From NCBI RefSeq assembly GCF_963576615.1, contig NC_088708.1, positions 44,255,196-44,319,195 of the forward strand: a stretch of DNA of 64,000 nucleotides, in the 5' to 3' direction. Each line of letters begins with the position of its first letter. Positions within the stretch are counted from its first letter, which is position 1. Positions 24,416-37,113 of this stretch are shown here, piece by piece. A program made the position numbers and the translations under genes. This stretch comes from Watersipora subatra (lineage: Eukaryota; Bryozoa; Gymnolaemata; Cheilostomatida; Watersiporidae). Under the pieces are notes generated by a model. That model had not been told where the DNA came from. It was given only the letters and a program-made list of their open reading frames with translations, and searched no databases.

Positions 24416-24498
24416 TGTAGAGGTGGAAATCGAACCCACACCTACAGATGTAGACTGCAACCTGAACGCAGCACCTTAGACCACTCGGCCATCCTGAT
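24416..24498 (-). pseudogene. tRNA-Leu-like, class A relative, 83 nt
   Basis: One base short, with changes in the acceptor 3' strand and T-stem. Anticodon CAG. Confidence 0.7.
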
Positions 24499-24803
24499 CA
24501 TGTACAGCTTAGAGAATAAAGATTTTTTTGCTCAAAACTCTAAATTATCCATCCAATCAGGTTGCAATTCCATCAAACATCGTGTTGAAATAATAGAATG
24601 AAAAGTTACTATGGAAACACTGTAACGAGACACATATGACCATGTTTTGTAGGATTTCAGGCAATTTGGTTTAAGGTAAAAAAACTGAATTATTAAAATT
24701 AATGTAGTAAAATGAAAAATCCTGTACCAGTGTAACAGTAAACTAAACGAACTTTCATCTGACAAAAAGCACGCTTGCTCAATATGATAAAAAGATAGTT
24801 ACA

Positions 24804-24887
24804 CTTCAGAAGTGGGATTCGAACCCACACTTACAGATGTAGACTGCGACCTGAATGCAGCGCCTTGAACCACTCGACCATCCTGAC
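24804..24887 (-). pseudogene. tRNA-Leu-like, class A relative
   Basis: Changes at position 72, the discriminator, the D-stem and the anticodon stem (31-39). Confidence 0.7.
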
Positions 24888-25186
24888 CATGTACAGTGTT
24901 TATGTTTATTTTGCTCAAAACTGTAAACATTACATCCAATCAGGTTGCAATACCATCAAACATCGTGTTGAAAAAATAGAATGAAAAGTTACTATGGAAA
25001 CACTCGATCGAGACACATATGACCATGTGATGAAAGAAGTCAAGTGAAATGTTTTAAGCCAAAAATACAGAGACGATGAAATTAGTGTAGTGAAATTAAA
25101 ATATACACTATTTTTGCAGAAAGCTGAAGAGCGTCAAGTTTGCTGAGAAACCAACCTTGCTCAATTTGGGTAACAAAAAGACTGTA

Positions 25187-25270
25187 TGCCAAAACTGGGA
25201 TTCGAACCCACGCCTACAAATGTAAACTGCATTCTGAACGCATCACCTTAGACTAGTCATCCAATTTGAT
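25187..25270 (-). pseudogene. tRNA-Leu-like, class B relative
   Basis: The acceptor 5' strand and D-arm are much changed; the B-box is kept. Confidence 0.7.
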
Positions 25271-25573
25271 CCTGAGGAGCTTTGGGACTAAAAGTCTGTC
25301 GATCAGAACTCTGAAATATAGATCCAATCACGATACAACACCATCAAACTTTGTTTTGAAACAAAAAATGAAAATTTTGTAAGGAAACACTAGAACGAGA
25401 TGCATATGACCATGTGATGTAAGATTTCTAGTGAAATGGTTTAAGCTAAAAGGACTGAACTAATAAAATTAGTGTAGTACACTGAAAAATCTTGTACCAA
25501 TGTAATAGTAAACTAAATGAACTTTCATCTGCCAAAAAGCACGCTTGCTCAATATGATAAAAAAATGTTTACA

Positions 25574-25657
25574 TGTCAGAAGTGGGATTCGAACCCATGC
25601 CTACAGATGTAGACTGCGACCTGAACGCTGCGCCTTAGACCACTCGGCCATCTTGAC
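25574..25657 (-). pseudogene. tRNA-Leu(CAG)-like, class A relative
   Basis: Nearly whole, with mismatches in the acceptor (5-68), anticodon stem (28-42) and T-stem (49-65). It is the least damaged unit of the array edge. Confidence 0.65.
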
Positions 25658-25918
25658 CATGTATAGCTCCGAGAATAAAGATTTTTTGGCTCAAAACTCT
25701 AAAATATACATCCAATCAGGTTGCAACGCCATCAAACATCGTGTTGAAATAATAGAATGAAAAGTTACTATTGAAACACTTGAACGAAACACATATGACC
25801 ATGTGAAGAACGAAGTCAAGTGAAATGTTTTAAGCCAAAAAGACAGAGATGATGAAATTAGTGTAGTGAAGTTAAACTATACCCTAATATTGCAGAAAGC
25901 TGAAGAGAGTCGCTTGTA

Positions 25919-25990
25919 TATCAGAAGTGGGATTCGAACTCGCACCTACAGATGTAGACTGCGACCTGAACGCACCCCTTTGGACCAATC
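25919..25990 (-). pseudogene. tRNA-Leu-like 3' fragment
   Basis: T-arm, variable arm and anticodon arm are present; the sequence then breaks off in the D-arm into spacer-like sequence. Confidence 0.65.
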
Positions 25991-26017
25991 AATTTGAGTA
26001 TCACAATAATGCCTGTT

Positions 26018-26074
26018 TGTCAGAAGTAGGCTTCAACATGACCGCAGCGGCATAGACCACCCGGCCATCCTGAC
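26018..26074 (-). pseudogene. Internally deleted tRNA-Leu relic
   Basis: About 57 nt remain. Both acceptor strands and most of the D-arm are visible; the T-loop, variable arm and part of the anticodon arm are lost. Last recognisable unit of the array. Confidence 0.6.
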
Positions 26075-26120
26075 CATATGAAGCTATGTGAATGAAGAAA
26101 TCTTTTCTCATGAGACGCTT

Positions 26121-26654
26121 CAAGTAGCTCACAGTTGGTTTAGAATAGTAGCTAATGATTATTTCAAACTTAACTTGTGAACCATCATTTTAAATTGAAA
26201 TATTATAAAGTAGCAGTGTCGATATATGAACTGATTGTGTTATTTGATGACTGTCACCAGAAACATGAAATTTATTCATAAGCCTTATTAAGCCGAACAC
26301 TTCATGACTGCATTCTGGCATATCTTTAGCTATGTCAACATGAGAGCCAACCGTTGAATACATATCACCATACTTTTTTTACAAGGAGAGCGTCTAAGCA
26401 AACAGACATTAGTATACAGGTACATACACAACAGCCAGATCTATACACGCCTGTTATGTATTTGTTTTCTTTAGTGGAATCTATTAGAGAGGACCAACAG
26501 AAGCTTGCCTAATTAGCCACTACAACTAAGGATAGGTCGTTTGATCGAAACTCGATTTTGTAGTGATAACAACATGTTCTGTACAAATATATAGTTAAGT
26601 TAAGGCATGTATTCATGTACTCTGCAAGCACTTTATTATTGTTTATTTCATATA
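26121..26654. other. Intergenic, no gene seen
   Basis: AT-rich unique-looking sequence between the array edge and a MITE. No tRNA spacer similarity is visible past about 26,110. Confidence 0.5.
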
Positions 26655-27414
26655 CAGTAAAACATGGATAACTCGCCCACGGATAGCTCAAAAACATAGT
26701 TAATTCGAACGGTTTCTTTGGTCCGTTCCCACGTAATGATTAATTGCTATAGATAACTCGAACTGAACACTGTTAACTCGAACTGTTTTTTGCCTAACGG
26801 CTACTGAAACGGTTGTTATCGCTTAAGAAAATCACTTTATTCCAACCCATAGAGGTAAACCTCAGCTTTTCATAATTTATAAACGTCGTTATTACCACCA
26901 TCGGCAAAATATTTTTGTCAACGACTTTTCTAAAGGTTTGGTGAAATTTGATTTATACCAAACATCTGCTTAGCGATCGCCCTTCGGAAGCAAAGTAAAG
27001 TGAGGTAATCTTTGCATAAACTTCAAGAAAAATCGGCAAAATCGATCGTGGGTAAAACACTCAAAAGAAAAAGATGTCTTTTCTTTTGAGCATTTCAACA
27101 ACGATCAAGTTTTGCCAATGTCAATCTAAAAATGTCCTGGCAATAACATCACCTCAAACAACAAACCAATCTCAAGTGATAAAAAAATCTCTATACTTTT
27201 TGATAAAAACGTTTTAAACTTTACATTACAAGCATTTAATTTGAAACAAGCTATTTGTGCTTTTGATTTATATTATAGTTTGTATATGTACATGTATCTA
27301 CTAATAAATAAGTAAATACATGGACTTGTGACAGTGCTTTGATAACTTGAACGCTCTAATAATTCGAACACTTTCGCTCGGTCCAGTGAAGTTCGAGTTA
27401 TCCATGTTTGACTG
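26655..27414. mobile_element. pogo/Tigger-like MITE, 760 bp
   Basis: The ends are imperfect inverted repeats: CAGTAAAACATGGATAACTC at the left and GAGTTATCCATGTTTGACTG at the right. TA flanks both sides, as expected for Tc1/mariner-superfamily insertion. No long open frame is present, so it is non-autonomous. It contains an internal foldback around 27,060-27,095. A second, partial copy in the opposite orientation lies at 48,973. Confidence 0.8.
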
Positions 27415-27416
27415 TA

Positions 27417-29494
27417 TGTAAAATATCACTTCTTATATATGGTATATACGTTTCTGATACATAATTAAATATATAAAATTTATTATATAAATATATATTT
27501 ATATACATCTTGTAAGTATATATATCTTGTAAGTTTTACGGCAACATTTTAATTTGCTCTTTTCATCTCAAGTCAATAGTCACTGAATAGTTGCAGCTCT
27601 CAGGCTCATCTTAATATTGTACTGTAAAGTATACATTGAATATGTAGTATCAGGGCTGTAGAAGTCTGTTCATATAGTTTAGAATCTAATGATGATCACA
27701 TACTTGTATTATTAATAGTAACGGATATTTTTGGAGAATTAGGGATTCGTGTAATCAGTAAGCACATAGACCTACAGGTTTCACTGTTGAATAAACATCT
27801 CTAAAGCAGATCTCATGTTTGAGTGAAGTTTGAGAGAGGACGACTTAATAGATTTGGTGGTAAAAAATTGTAAAAGTTTCTGAGTAATCCCGAAGATTAA
27901 AATTAATTTACATGTACAACTAACTTTAAAATCAAACCTCAATATTTTGAAATTAAATGATTCAAATTTTTTGTGTTTGCAACAAATTCATTGTTTGCCA
28001 TTATCAAATATCTTTATAAAACAATATGTTGCGTTTCGTTTAAATTATTTCACACTTGAACAACAATTACGTCTAGTTTTCTATTGTTAAATTTATGATA
28101 TAACTTTTAATCTGAAACGGTTCTACGACATCGGTTTACTTCTCCATGCTTGCAACCATAGCAATGACCATGTGTAGCGAGAGGACAGCAGTCATAGGAG
28201 ATGAATCTAGCGCTGTTGTCTCCGTTTGTTTGGTTAAGAATAAATGATTTAAGAATGTAAGCAGAAAGATTCATTTACGTCGGCGCAAACTAGAAACCTG
28301 TTTTTCATCCTTCAGAAAATGCAGAATTTGAATTGATAGAAAATAGATTAGTTCTCTTCTGCATGTGATAACTTCAAACTATATAACAAACTGAAACAAC
28401 TTGCTTGTTGTTTATAAACATTTGCTAGCAAATATAATGGAGTGAAATATGTTGAGTGAGATGTTATATATAGAAGTAAAATGTACTTGTAAACATACTT
28501 AACCTTGAATGTTAAAAACTGAATAATATTTAATAAACTAATCAATAGGTAATAATCAATCATAAAGAGGTTTTATATTGCTACAGCATGACCCTCTTTA
28601 GTAATCTATCTCTGTTGGATTAGTATAATTGGTTACATATGATTAATGGCTGTTTGTCAGCTACTTCTAGCTTACAATTTTGTTTGCATGTGTTTTGGCT
28701 CACTATAATTAATAAAAAAACAGTGGGTAAACTAACGCTTGGGGAAATTCTGTACTTGTTTACTGACTGTTGTCGAAATACTATTATTGAAATATTAGAA
28801 TGAATAACCATTCATGTTAATTTTAAGGACCTACATTATCCCACAATATGAGTCACCTATACTGTTTTAATGATGTTGGGAGTTATAGAAAAGACGATTC
28901 CTAACCTCATGTTTTGTAATTAGGAGTGAGGAGTAGCTGATTATATATCCATAACTCACTCACTCACTCACTACTAATGAGTCTTTACTCAGCATTCAGC
29001 CAACAGGTCAAAGACTTGCTTTTTATACCAAAACTGGTACTATATATATTTAATGATAGATGACATAAATAAGCATATCACACTACTATTGGGTGGTCTC
29101 AAAGTTCCTTTTTAAGTTGCAGTTTTATGTTTCAATGATATTTGACTTCCTGCATAATTTTAGAGTTATTATCCCAAAGAGAGCATAACTGCTTTTAAAA
29201 TACATCTATTCTAATTAATATTTTGTATAGCAATAGTATATAATTATTACTAGCCTGGATTGCAGTTTAAGGACCTCTAACTCTAAACTTATGCACTGCA
29301 ACTGTCAAGTGTAGAGGTACCTTTCTGTTGTATTATGACTTCTCTCAGTCTACATTTACTATAATCAATATTGTTCAATAGTATATATTGCTGTCACCAA
29401 GAAGAACAGCGTCAGCTGTCAGCGTGAATTGACTAGAGAAGGAGTCAACTTAAAGACTACCAGTAGAGAGCATCCTAAGAGACTGCTAGAAGCA
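27417..29494. other. Intergenic sequence upstream of the LamG/PAN gene
   Basis: AT-rich with short TA-rich stretches near 27,480-27,530 and an ACTC microsatellite near 28,955-28,972. I see no coding exon. The last 100-150 bp probably hold the promoter and 5' UTR of the next gene. Confidence 0.45.
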
Positions 29495-32400
29495 ATGCTG
29501 CTGTTGGTGTTAACCATCTGTATGTATCCTACATGCATATATGTAATTATTTACGGTATACACAAGTTACATGTACAATTTGAAAATATCTTTACGAAGC
29601 CCTATATAATCATATTAATTCAAAGTCTATCACTATTACATAGAAGATAACATATCATTGTGACAGAAAGAACGTTATCTTTATGAAGATATGTGAGTAA
29701 TGATCAATTACATGTAAAATTGCTATTATTTCTATTTATTAAACAGGCAGATAACTGTTATTATATCATTATAACTATATAAATCATTGCCATCAAATAT
29801 TTGCGACTGATGATAAATTTTTTTAAATAACTATTTATTACCTTGAAAAAGACAATGAATTTTTATCTATTTTTAGTGCTTGTCTCTAGCAATACATATG
29901 GGCAGTTCTATACTCTGTATAACCCGGAGCCATCAACTGAAAACTACTACATCTCTCCGCTGACGCTGCCTGCCTATGATGTAACAGTTTGCTTCTGGTG
30001 GAAACCCACCAGAGAAGGACAAGAGAGACCAACTATGATTAGCATAGCCTCAGAAGGTATGAACTGATGTTTATAAATTCACTGTATATTCACTCTGAGG
30101 TCAATTACTTGTACTAGTATTTTATGTATGTGTACCTTCGGTGCTCTGCTAGCTAACTATCAGCTTGCCTTCGATATACCTTTTGTGCAAGCTTAGGCTC
30201 TGCTTCTATCTCTGAGAGGCCACCTTCTATCAGCCAGGCAGCTTGCCAACCTATTTGGTGCCAGCTCGGTGGGTGGTCGGTCCGTTCTTAGTCATCTGAC
30301 AGCCAGCTGGTCAAACTTCCAGCTGGCCTGGTCTCTTTTTAAGCTAGGTTTGGCAAGGCTGGCCAAAGTCCCACTTGGCTTGTCCGGGGCAAGTCTCTCT
30401 TTGATCGGCTTGTCTGGGGCAAGTCTCTCTTTGATTGGCTGGACCGCGCCGTCCTTCTGACCATCGATTGGCCTGCTGGCATTCAACTGGCTGGCTGTTT
30501 CCCTTGTTTTGTCCCTTGTTTTGTCACTTGGCCATACACGCGATCACTCTGTTGGTTAGTGTTGGCTCTGCTGGTTGGCGAGTTGTTAGGGAGCCCAGCT
30601 GGCTTACTGGGCAGGTTTTAACTACAAAACATGCTGAAGTAGCCTAAATTTTGTTTCTATAGACGCACATTCATGTACTGGCTAGGTAATTGACGCGCTA
30701 ATGGCAGTACGACAAAAGTAGTCTGACCAATAGAGGTTATCTATCAGTATTCAATAGGTTTACTAAAGCATAGAGCGTTAGACATTACATGGTAGTCAAC
30801 AAGTTAAAACAAGACGAAAATGTATAGACAAACGCTTGTCAATTCTGATTGCTATGTGTTATAACAGTTTGTAGTTATTGTACGCTAATTTCAATCATCT
30901 GTAAAGATGATTGCTTGGGTTTCAATATCTTTATATTGATATGATAAGTAGATGGTGCAGTGTTTAGTCAGAGAGTGTAATTTAGTACTGCTTGTACTTT
31001 GTATGTATTTATTTACACGTACTATTAGATCTATTTCGTGTTGTAATGATAAATACATTTTCTGTAGAACTCAAAACTAAAGACTAGCATAGTAAGGCCT
31101 ACTTTCTACAGCTCATGAATGTTGTCTCACTTCTACGATGTGACCAGTAGTGTTTTAAACCAATAGAATTATGCATATTATGTTGAAGTTCAGAAACTTC
31201 CTAAGCAACAATACATTGCTTATTGTATAACAATTTTGTAGAATCAAGTAACCACATCATGATAACATCAGAAGAAGGTGGATTGAAAATTATTGTTTTC
31301 AAACATCACACACTAACAGTGGATCACTTTGTGTCTGAAAGCTGGCAGTTTCAATGCCTTATCGCATTGTTTGAAAAGTTCTTTTGGCATTTTGAGGTAA
31401 GCCTACCTGTTTTACTTCTTGCACTACATATATATGTTTACATGTGTATGCTTTATATGTTTGTCAATTATTCTAGTCAATTAAAAAGTTTGTATCTTTA
31501 GCATGGCAATTCTATTATAGCTTAGCTGTTTTAAATGATATACAATAGATAATTTTTATTATTTTCTTTTAGAATAGTTAAAAGTTGGTTTAGTGTGCTC
31601 TCTTAAAAGTGTTTTGTTACCTGTAAATCGATGGTAGATACATAAACTTCGTAGTGTGTAGAGCATAAATTTGCAATACAAATGCTCAGTATGGCAATAT
31701 AAGAATGTAGGATGTTGTATGAAAGTATATAAGGGAACCTACATGTATGTCATAGTGTCATAGTAGTCATGGCAATACAATAGATAGGGTTGTACTGTTG
31801 ATGCATTTTAGACTTATCTATCTATATATCATACACAGAGATATTTCATAGCAGTTTATTGATTCCAATAACATATTTTATCTTTTAGTTAAAATTAAAC
31901 TTGTTAAGTGTTGACGGTCAAAAGATTGCTGACACGTGTATTCACTTTAACATCGATTTTCATTACTTTTTTTGTCATTCTGTAATTATTATGATTAGTT
32001 TTAACTCATCTGACGAATGCAACTGAGTTTTTAAAGGAACAATTTGAGAGATTGCTAATATTACAAAGTAGTTATGTTTATTGATTATAGCCACATCTTT
32101 TAGAACCAGACAAGCTTTGATCAGAAAGTAAATCCGGACCAAGAAACTATCATGTCCAACAAAGTCTTGTGAAGCTTTTGTGATACCCTTTAGCTAAAAT
32201 TCATTGAAGTTTGTCTTATACCAAGATTGATTAAAACAGCAGATATTGGCTGTCTACAATTTTAATTACTTCTGTGCAGTTACATTTGCTCCATGTACCC
32301 AGCATACAAAGTCTCATTTACACAGAATGTACATGATTTCCGTTATTCAATTTGCATGAAGGAAAGAATCAAAGCTACAGGAGCAACATTATGTCATAAA

Positions 32401-35400
32401 CCTCGATACTCCAAAGAAATACGGCTCAAAGTAGAGAGTTTCAGGTGTTTGTCTGAGTCTAATAAGCTATTTTCTGGCTTGGTGAAACTGCTGTCAAGAT
32501 CGGCAAAGGGTTTTGTTTGGTCAACTTGTATATAATATAGCGTTTTCATCTGATTGTTGCAGATTTAGTTGTGTATAATATTAGCTTAGCTTTAGATGGC
32601 ATTGCATAATATTTAGTTGTTTAAAACGGATCAAGTGTTGCGCCCTTTTTAGTTTGATATTTTGCAGCATCACAATACTAACATATTATAAAAAAGGGAT
32701 GAATCCGAATGATCACTTTACGATGCACAACACACCAAATTTTGACCAACAACAAGCTTGTGTTCAAGATTACTAAATGCATATTTGTATATATAATAAA
32801 ACAAAGCATTGGACATATAAGCAAGGCGCAAATGTACTTTGTCTTATTTTTGTTGTGGGTCTCCTTATATACTGTTTTGGCTCAACCTTGATTTAAGCCA
32901 TTTGGCTGACTTTTAAGAAATTTAATCAAATGGATTAAGTTGAGCCAGACCGAGCTGAACAGAGGGTTAGCATGCAACACAGGGCCAACTGTCTCTCACC
33001 ACACACTTCCCACATTGAGTGCTCCAATCTCTAAACAGAACTCTGGTGGGAGAGTCAGCTGAGCTCCGGCCATGTGCCCCCAAAGGTGGCGGAACCTTTG
33101 GCTGTACCAATCTCCATTTATCTGAAAAGAACTGGTCTCAACAAACATGCTGCCAGCCACATCAGTTTCTAAACAAAGCAAACTGTTGCATGACATGGTG
33201 CTTGCTTTTCATGTTGCTTGTAGAAAAGTGACCGATGCTGCGCTGGTTCTTAGCATTGTCCAGAGTGGGGGTCAAGAGCTTTAGTGTCTGGGATGAAAGA
33301 TATTTGCTTGTCCTCACGACCCTTTTCTTCTGTCTATCTTAGGTGGCAGAGAGAGTTGGCATCAAGAGCATATCTAGTCTCAGTACTTTCACTGAGTGTG
33401 GTTGAATCGGCAAAAGAGGCTCTGCTTTCTTTTTTGACTGAGTCAAACCTTATGACGGACACCCAGCAAGTCTTGGCTGCTTTAGTTCCAGGGTCATCTT
33501 CCACTATTAAGGCAGAATTTTCTGCGGGAGCTTCTCCTAGCCAGTTGAGTTTGTCATGTAATCAAGGAGAGTAGTTTTGGCAGAAATTTTCTCTTTGCTG
33601 ATCGCCTCTTTTACAAAGTTTCATCCATTGTTGTCCACAATCTAGACTAGCCTAAGCTGAGTTGAACTTGCTGCCACTTTTAGGACTGCTTGAACCGGTT
33701 TGGCAACTCAGGTTTTGGTGGGCTTACTTTGCGTGGCAGGAGTAGAAGTGTCTGCTTGTCTCTCAGTAAGTGTACTAAGCCGGCTCAGAAGTTCTTACAG
33801 AAATGAACCAAGTTTGTCGCTCATCATATGGAAATAGACGTCATGATTAGCAGTGATCAAGTACGGCATTTTTCAGGTTCACAGAATAACTGCGCAGTAG
33901 CCATAGAAGAACACTGTTTAATTCTTTCTTCCTCGGTGTCGGGATTCAGCGAACTACTCCAAGATAGTGTCTCATCGAAAAGAGAGTGACACTTTCTCTC
34001 CTTTTTTTTTGGTAGTCTGTGCCGGCCTCGGGTTATGCCGGAACGACTCAGTTGGAGCTATGCAGAGCAGTCCTACTTTTTACTGGCTGATTCTTTTGCC
34101 TCAGCGGTTGTGAGAGTCACCAGCCTCTGGACTACCTTTCCCTACCTTTTGGGCTTCCTCAGCTGGCTTTGTGTATATCGCCAGCTTAGGAATGATTCAC
34201 ACTGCTCCTGTTTACTCTGTCATTTTTGGTTTTCTCCTGTGCTCTGGAGTAACCCACATTTAGCTTACTTCTTCCAAACAGGCATGGTAAGGTTTTAGCC
34301 GACTTTCACTGTGAATGGAAAATTCTCCGCCCATTTGAGTGAGTACATGTGGCTAGCCCAGACTTTTATGACCTGATACAGTTTCACAAATTTAAGCTGC
34401 ACCTTTGGATTGTCTCCTCTCTTCTGGTAAAAGTAGGTTCACCAAACTCAGTTGCCAGGGGCGTTGAGAGGTGGCTCCTTTCTGTCTTCTGCTAGATCTC
34501 TTTTTGCACTGGCTGGAGCGGTACATGCACGAGACTTGGATGCTCCTTCAGCCAAATAACATGTTTGTGATTTGGAAAGAACTCTGTAGAAGAATCTCAA
34601 GTCAAACCGACCCAAGCTGCACCAAGTGTCGGTCCAAACACATGACTGGCTGGCTAGCATGTCAATATTTTAATTCAGTCCTTGTCCGTTTAGCTTAATT
34701 TTTAGTGTCATTATTACCATTTTCTGCTTGTGTATATTTGTTAGTAATATATAATGTTATCTGATTTAACTTCACAACGTCATTAAGCCTATGATAACTT
34801 AGTTGAAGTTTGAATATATAATTTTATTGATGGTAGTTTGATTGTAGTTAGTTATCTAGATGCTAATAAGTTACTTGAGGTACATTTGAGTAATTGTAAA
34901 CTCGTCTTATTGTATTTCTTATGGGATGACAGTGTTTTGCAGTTTAGTGATACAAGCTGAAATCAATCAAATTACCTGGTTTAATAATTCTGTGATGATA
35001 AAAGAGATCACGATGCAGGAATTCTGGATTTAATTTTGCGCAGACCCTTTTCTAGCAAGTCAATTCTACTCTTTATATGACGAGTTTTGCATATTTTGAT
35101 GAGGAGATTTAACACCTCCAATATTTTCTGGCTCGAGTTATTGACCTAAATGAGCAGCTGGAGTGGTTTGTTAACCACATCTTTGCTTCCCATGGTGATC
35201 AGATTTTCTGTGTTATAATAATGCATATGATCTATTTTTAGATTTCTATATTACAGCTGTAATTTTAATCTAGTAGGTAGTCTACATTTCCACTCAGTTT
35301 TCTCTTTCAAAGTGCTCGGCTCAAGTAATCTTTCTAGAAATCCTTTGAGTGTTTAGTATGCACTGTCTGTCTAATTTGCATTTGGAGGTTTTTATAGTTA

Positions 35401-37064
35401 AGCCTTTTCAATATCTAAAACGTTCTAGGCACCCCTATTTAGCTATGATTTGTTAGAAAGTGTTAGCTGTTTCTCATGTGCTCTCCTGTCTTTATTTTGA
35501 CTTGGCAGTTGTTTACATTAAACACAGCATTTTAATATCTGTTTACAAAATATTTGTTATATTTTATGCTTCTAGAATTCTTATTATTAGTCTTCGAGGA
35601 TTATGAATCAATGAGCTTTCATGTAATAGACTATTTTTGTATATCCAGGCTGTTGTCCTGTCTAAAAATAGCTCACAAATGATTTGATCTAATGAACACT
35701 GTTGTTAAGTATAAATTAAACGGAAGAACACCAAGTAAGCCAAAGGGCTCAATATGTAATTGTGGTGGTTCAAACCAATTTTCAAAACGATAGCTATTTT
35801 CGTTTTTTAAGCCTCCTGTTCATGACATTTAAAATAAACTATGCCTATTATGTCCTAATAATAGTTTTTTAAACTTACTTTTAGTATTTTGTGAAAGACC
35901 AGAACTCAGCTGAGTGGAATATGAGATACATTTCTGAGACGTATGCTGTTAGTCCAAGGAACAGTATGGAGGGCACTCTAGTCCTATTTAATGAGCAGGA
36001 TTCAGTTGGAGGTTAGTGAGACTATCCAGCTACTGCTGTAGCTTTTCACATACTTTTTCTAATCATACTGAATCCATTCTTTACTATTGTTTGTAAAATT
36101 TCGTACTAAGATCGGCAGATACATGAATGTGAGTGCTTCTTTAGTCTTTTACGTTACCCTCTTACCTCTAGCTAGTGTTTCTGCACTATTTCATAGCTAT
36201 TTACCTTCATGAATGTTTAGTCAAGTTAGTTCTTAGAGCTTTACTTCTATTAACCCTTTTTGCTGAGTCAGAGTCTCCAAAAACATCCGAAAGTCATGTA
36301 ATTTTTTTAACAATTCAATTAAATCGGTATTCTATGAACATGCATGACTTCGGCTGATATTTATGAATGGTTTTTGATGCTATACTTTCCATTAAAGTTA
36401 ATTAGTTTGGAGCTTTTCAAAAACTGTCTTTTAGACACAGTCCAAAAGTTACCCTGCATTGCTCCACTGTAGCACTTTCCCATAAATGCAGTTTAGATTG
36501 TGGTTGCACAACTCTTATTCTTGCACGTGTATAATACTCATAAGCATCTACGAGTTACTTCTACATTTCAAATTAACAAGGAAGAAGTAATCAAGATGCT
36601 CTAACAATGGAATATTGGCAGGTTGGGTGAAGCTAGGCCTTGAGTGAGAAGAAAAATTGTAGAGTGATCAATGCTTGTCACCATTAGTTTGCTGACGAGT
36701 TTTTCAATTTTACATTTTGCGATGGAATCGCGATTTCGCATTCATTTGGCTTGTAGCAAAAAATACTTTTCAGATAACGTTTCATGTTTTAATTCATAGA
36801 TAATTATCCTGCTGAGAATATTTAAAATTTTAAAGTGTATATATAAATTGTCATTGTTGTCAGACAACGACCTTATAAACTTCTACCAGAAACGGCCCTT
36901 ATGTCAGCTCTCCCATATAACCGATAAAGGACGCCTATGTCATTTACTGCTTATGTCAGCTCCACCACATGATCAATAAACGACGTCTATGTCATTTTCC
37001 TAGCAAAAGGGTTAACATTCAAACAGTGTGCCGTTTGTACAAATTGTAGTCTTCGACGTAATGC

Positions 37065-37113
<49 letters not shown>

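Larger units (their letters stand above)
1..26120 (-). repeat. Tandem array of tRNA-Leu units (about 389-bp monomers)
   Basis: Each monomer carries one 84-nt minus-strand type II tRNA-like sequence plus about 305 bp of spacer. Class A folds as tRNA-Leu: acceptor GTCAGGA/TTCTGAC, anticodon loop TTCAGGT (CAG), a long variable arm with stem CTAC/GTAG, T-arm GTGGG/CCCAC with loop TTCGAAT, and discriminator A. A-box and B-box match the Pol III consensus, and a TTTT run lies about 20-30 nt past the 3' end. Class V is class A with anticodon CAC. Class B has a mismatched acceptor (1-72), anticodon stem (28-42) and T-stem (49-65). Class C has T-loop A58 changed to T and D-loop G19 changed to T. Class D has a slipped, mismatched T-stem. 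Monomers pair into dimers of about 778 bp and then larger repeats. The array starts before the window. Units become more diverged from 24 kb on, and the array ends near 26.1 kb. Confidence 0.95.

Noticed and set aside
93-25760. About forty small open frames of 62-85 codons in the array
   Set aside because: They repeat with the tRNA units and are antisense or spacer readings; none has independent support.
1-26120. CRISPR-like array
   Set aside because: Units are about 389 bp and contain tRNA genes; there are no short repeats with unique spacers, and the host is eukaryotic.
29843-29876. ATG at 29,855 as the start of the LamG/PAN gene
   Set aside because: It sits in a polypyrimidine tract ending in AG; the upstream exon gives a better signal peptide.
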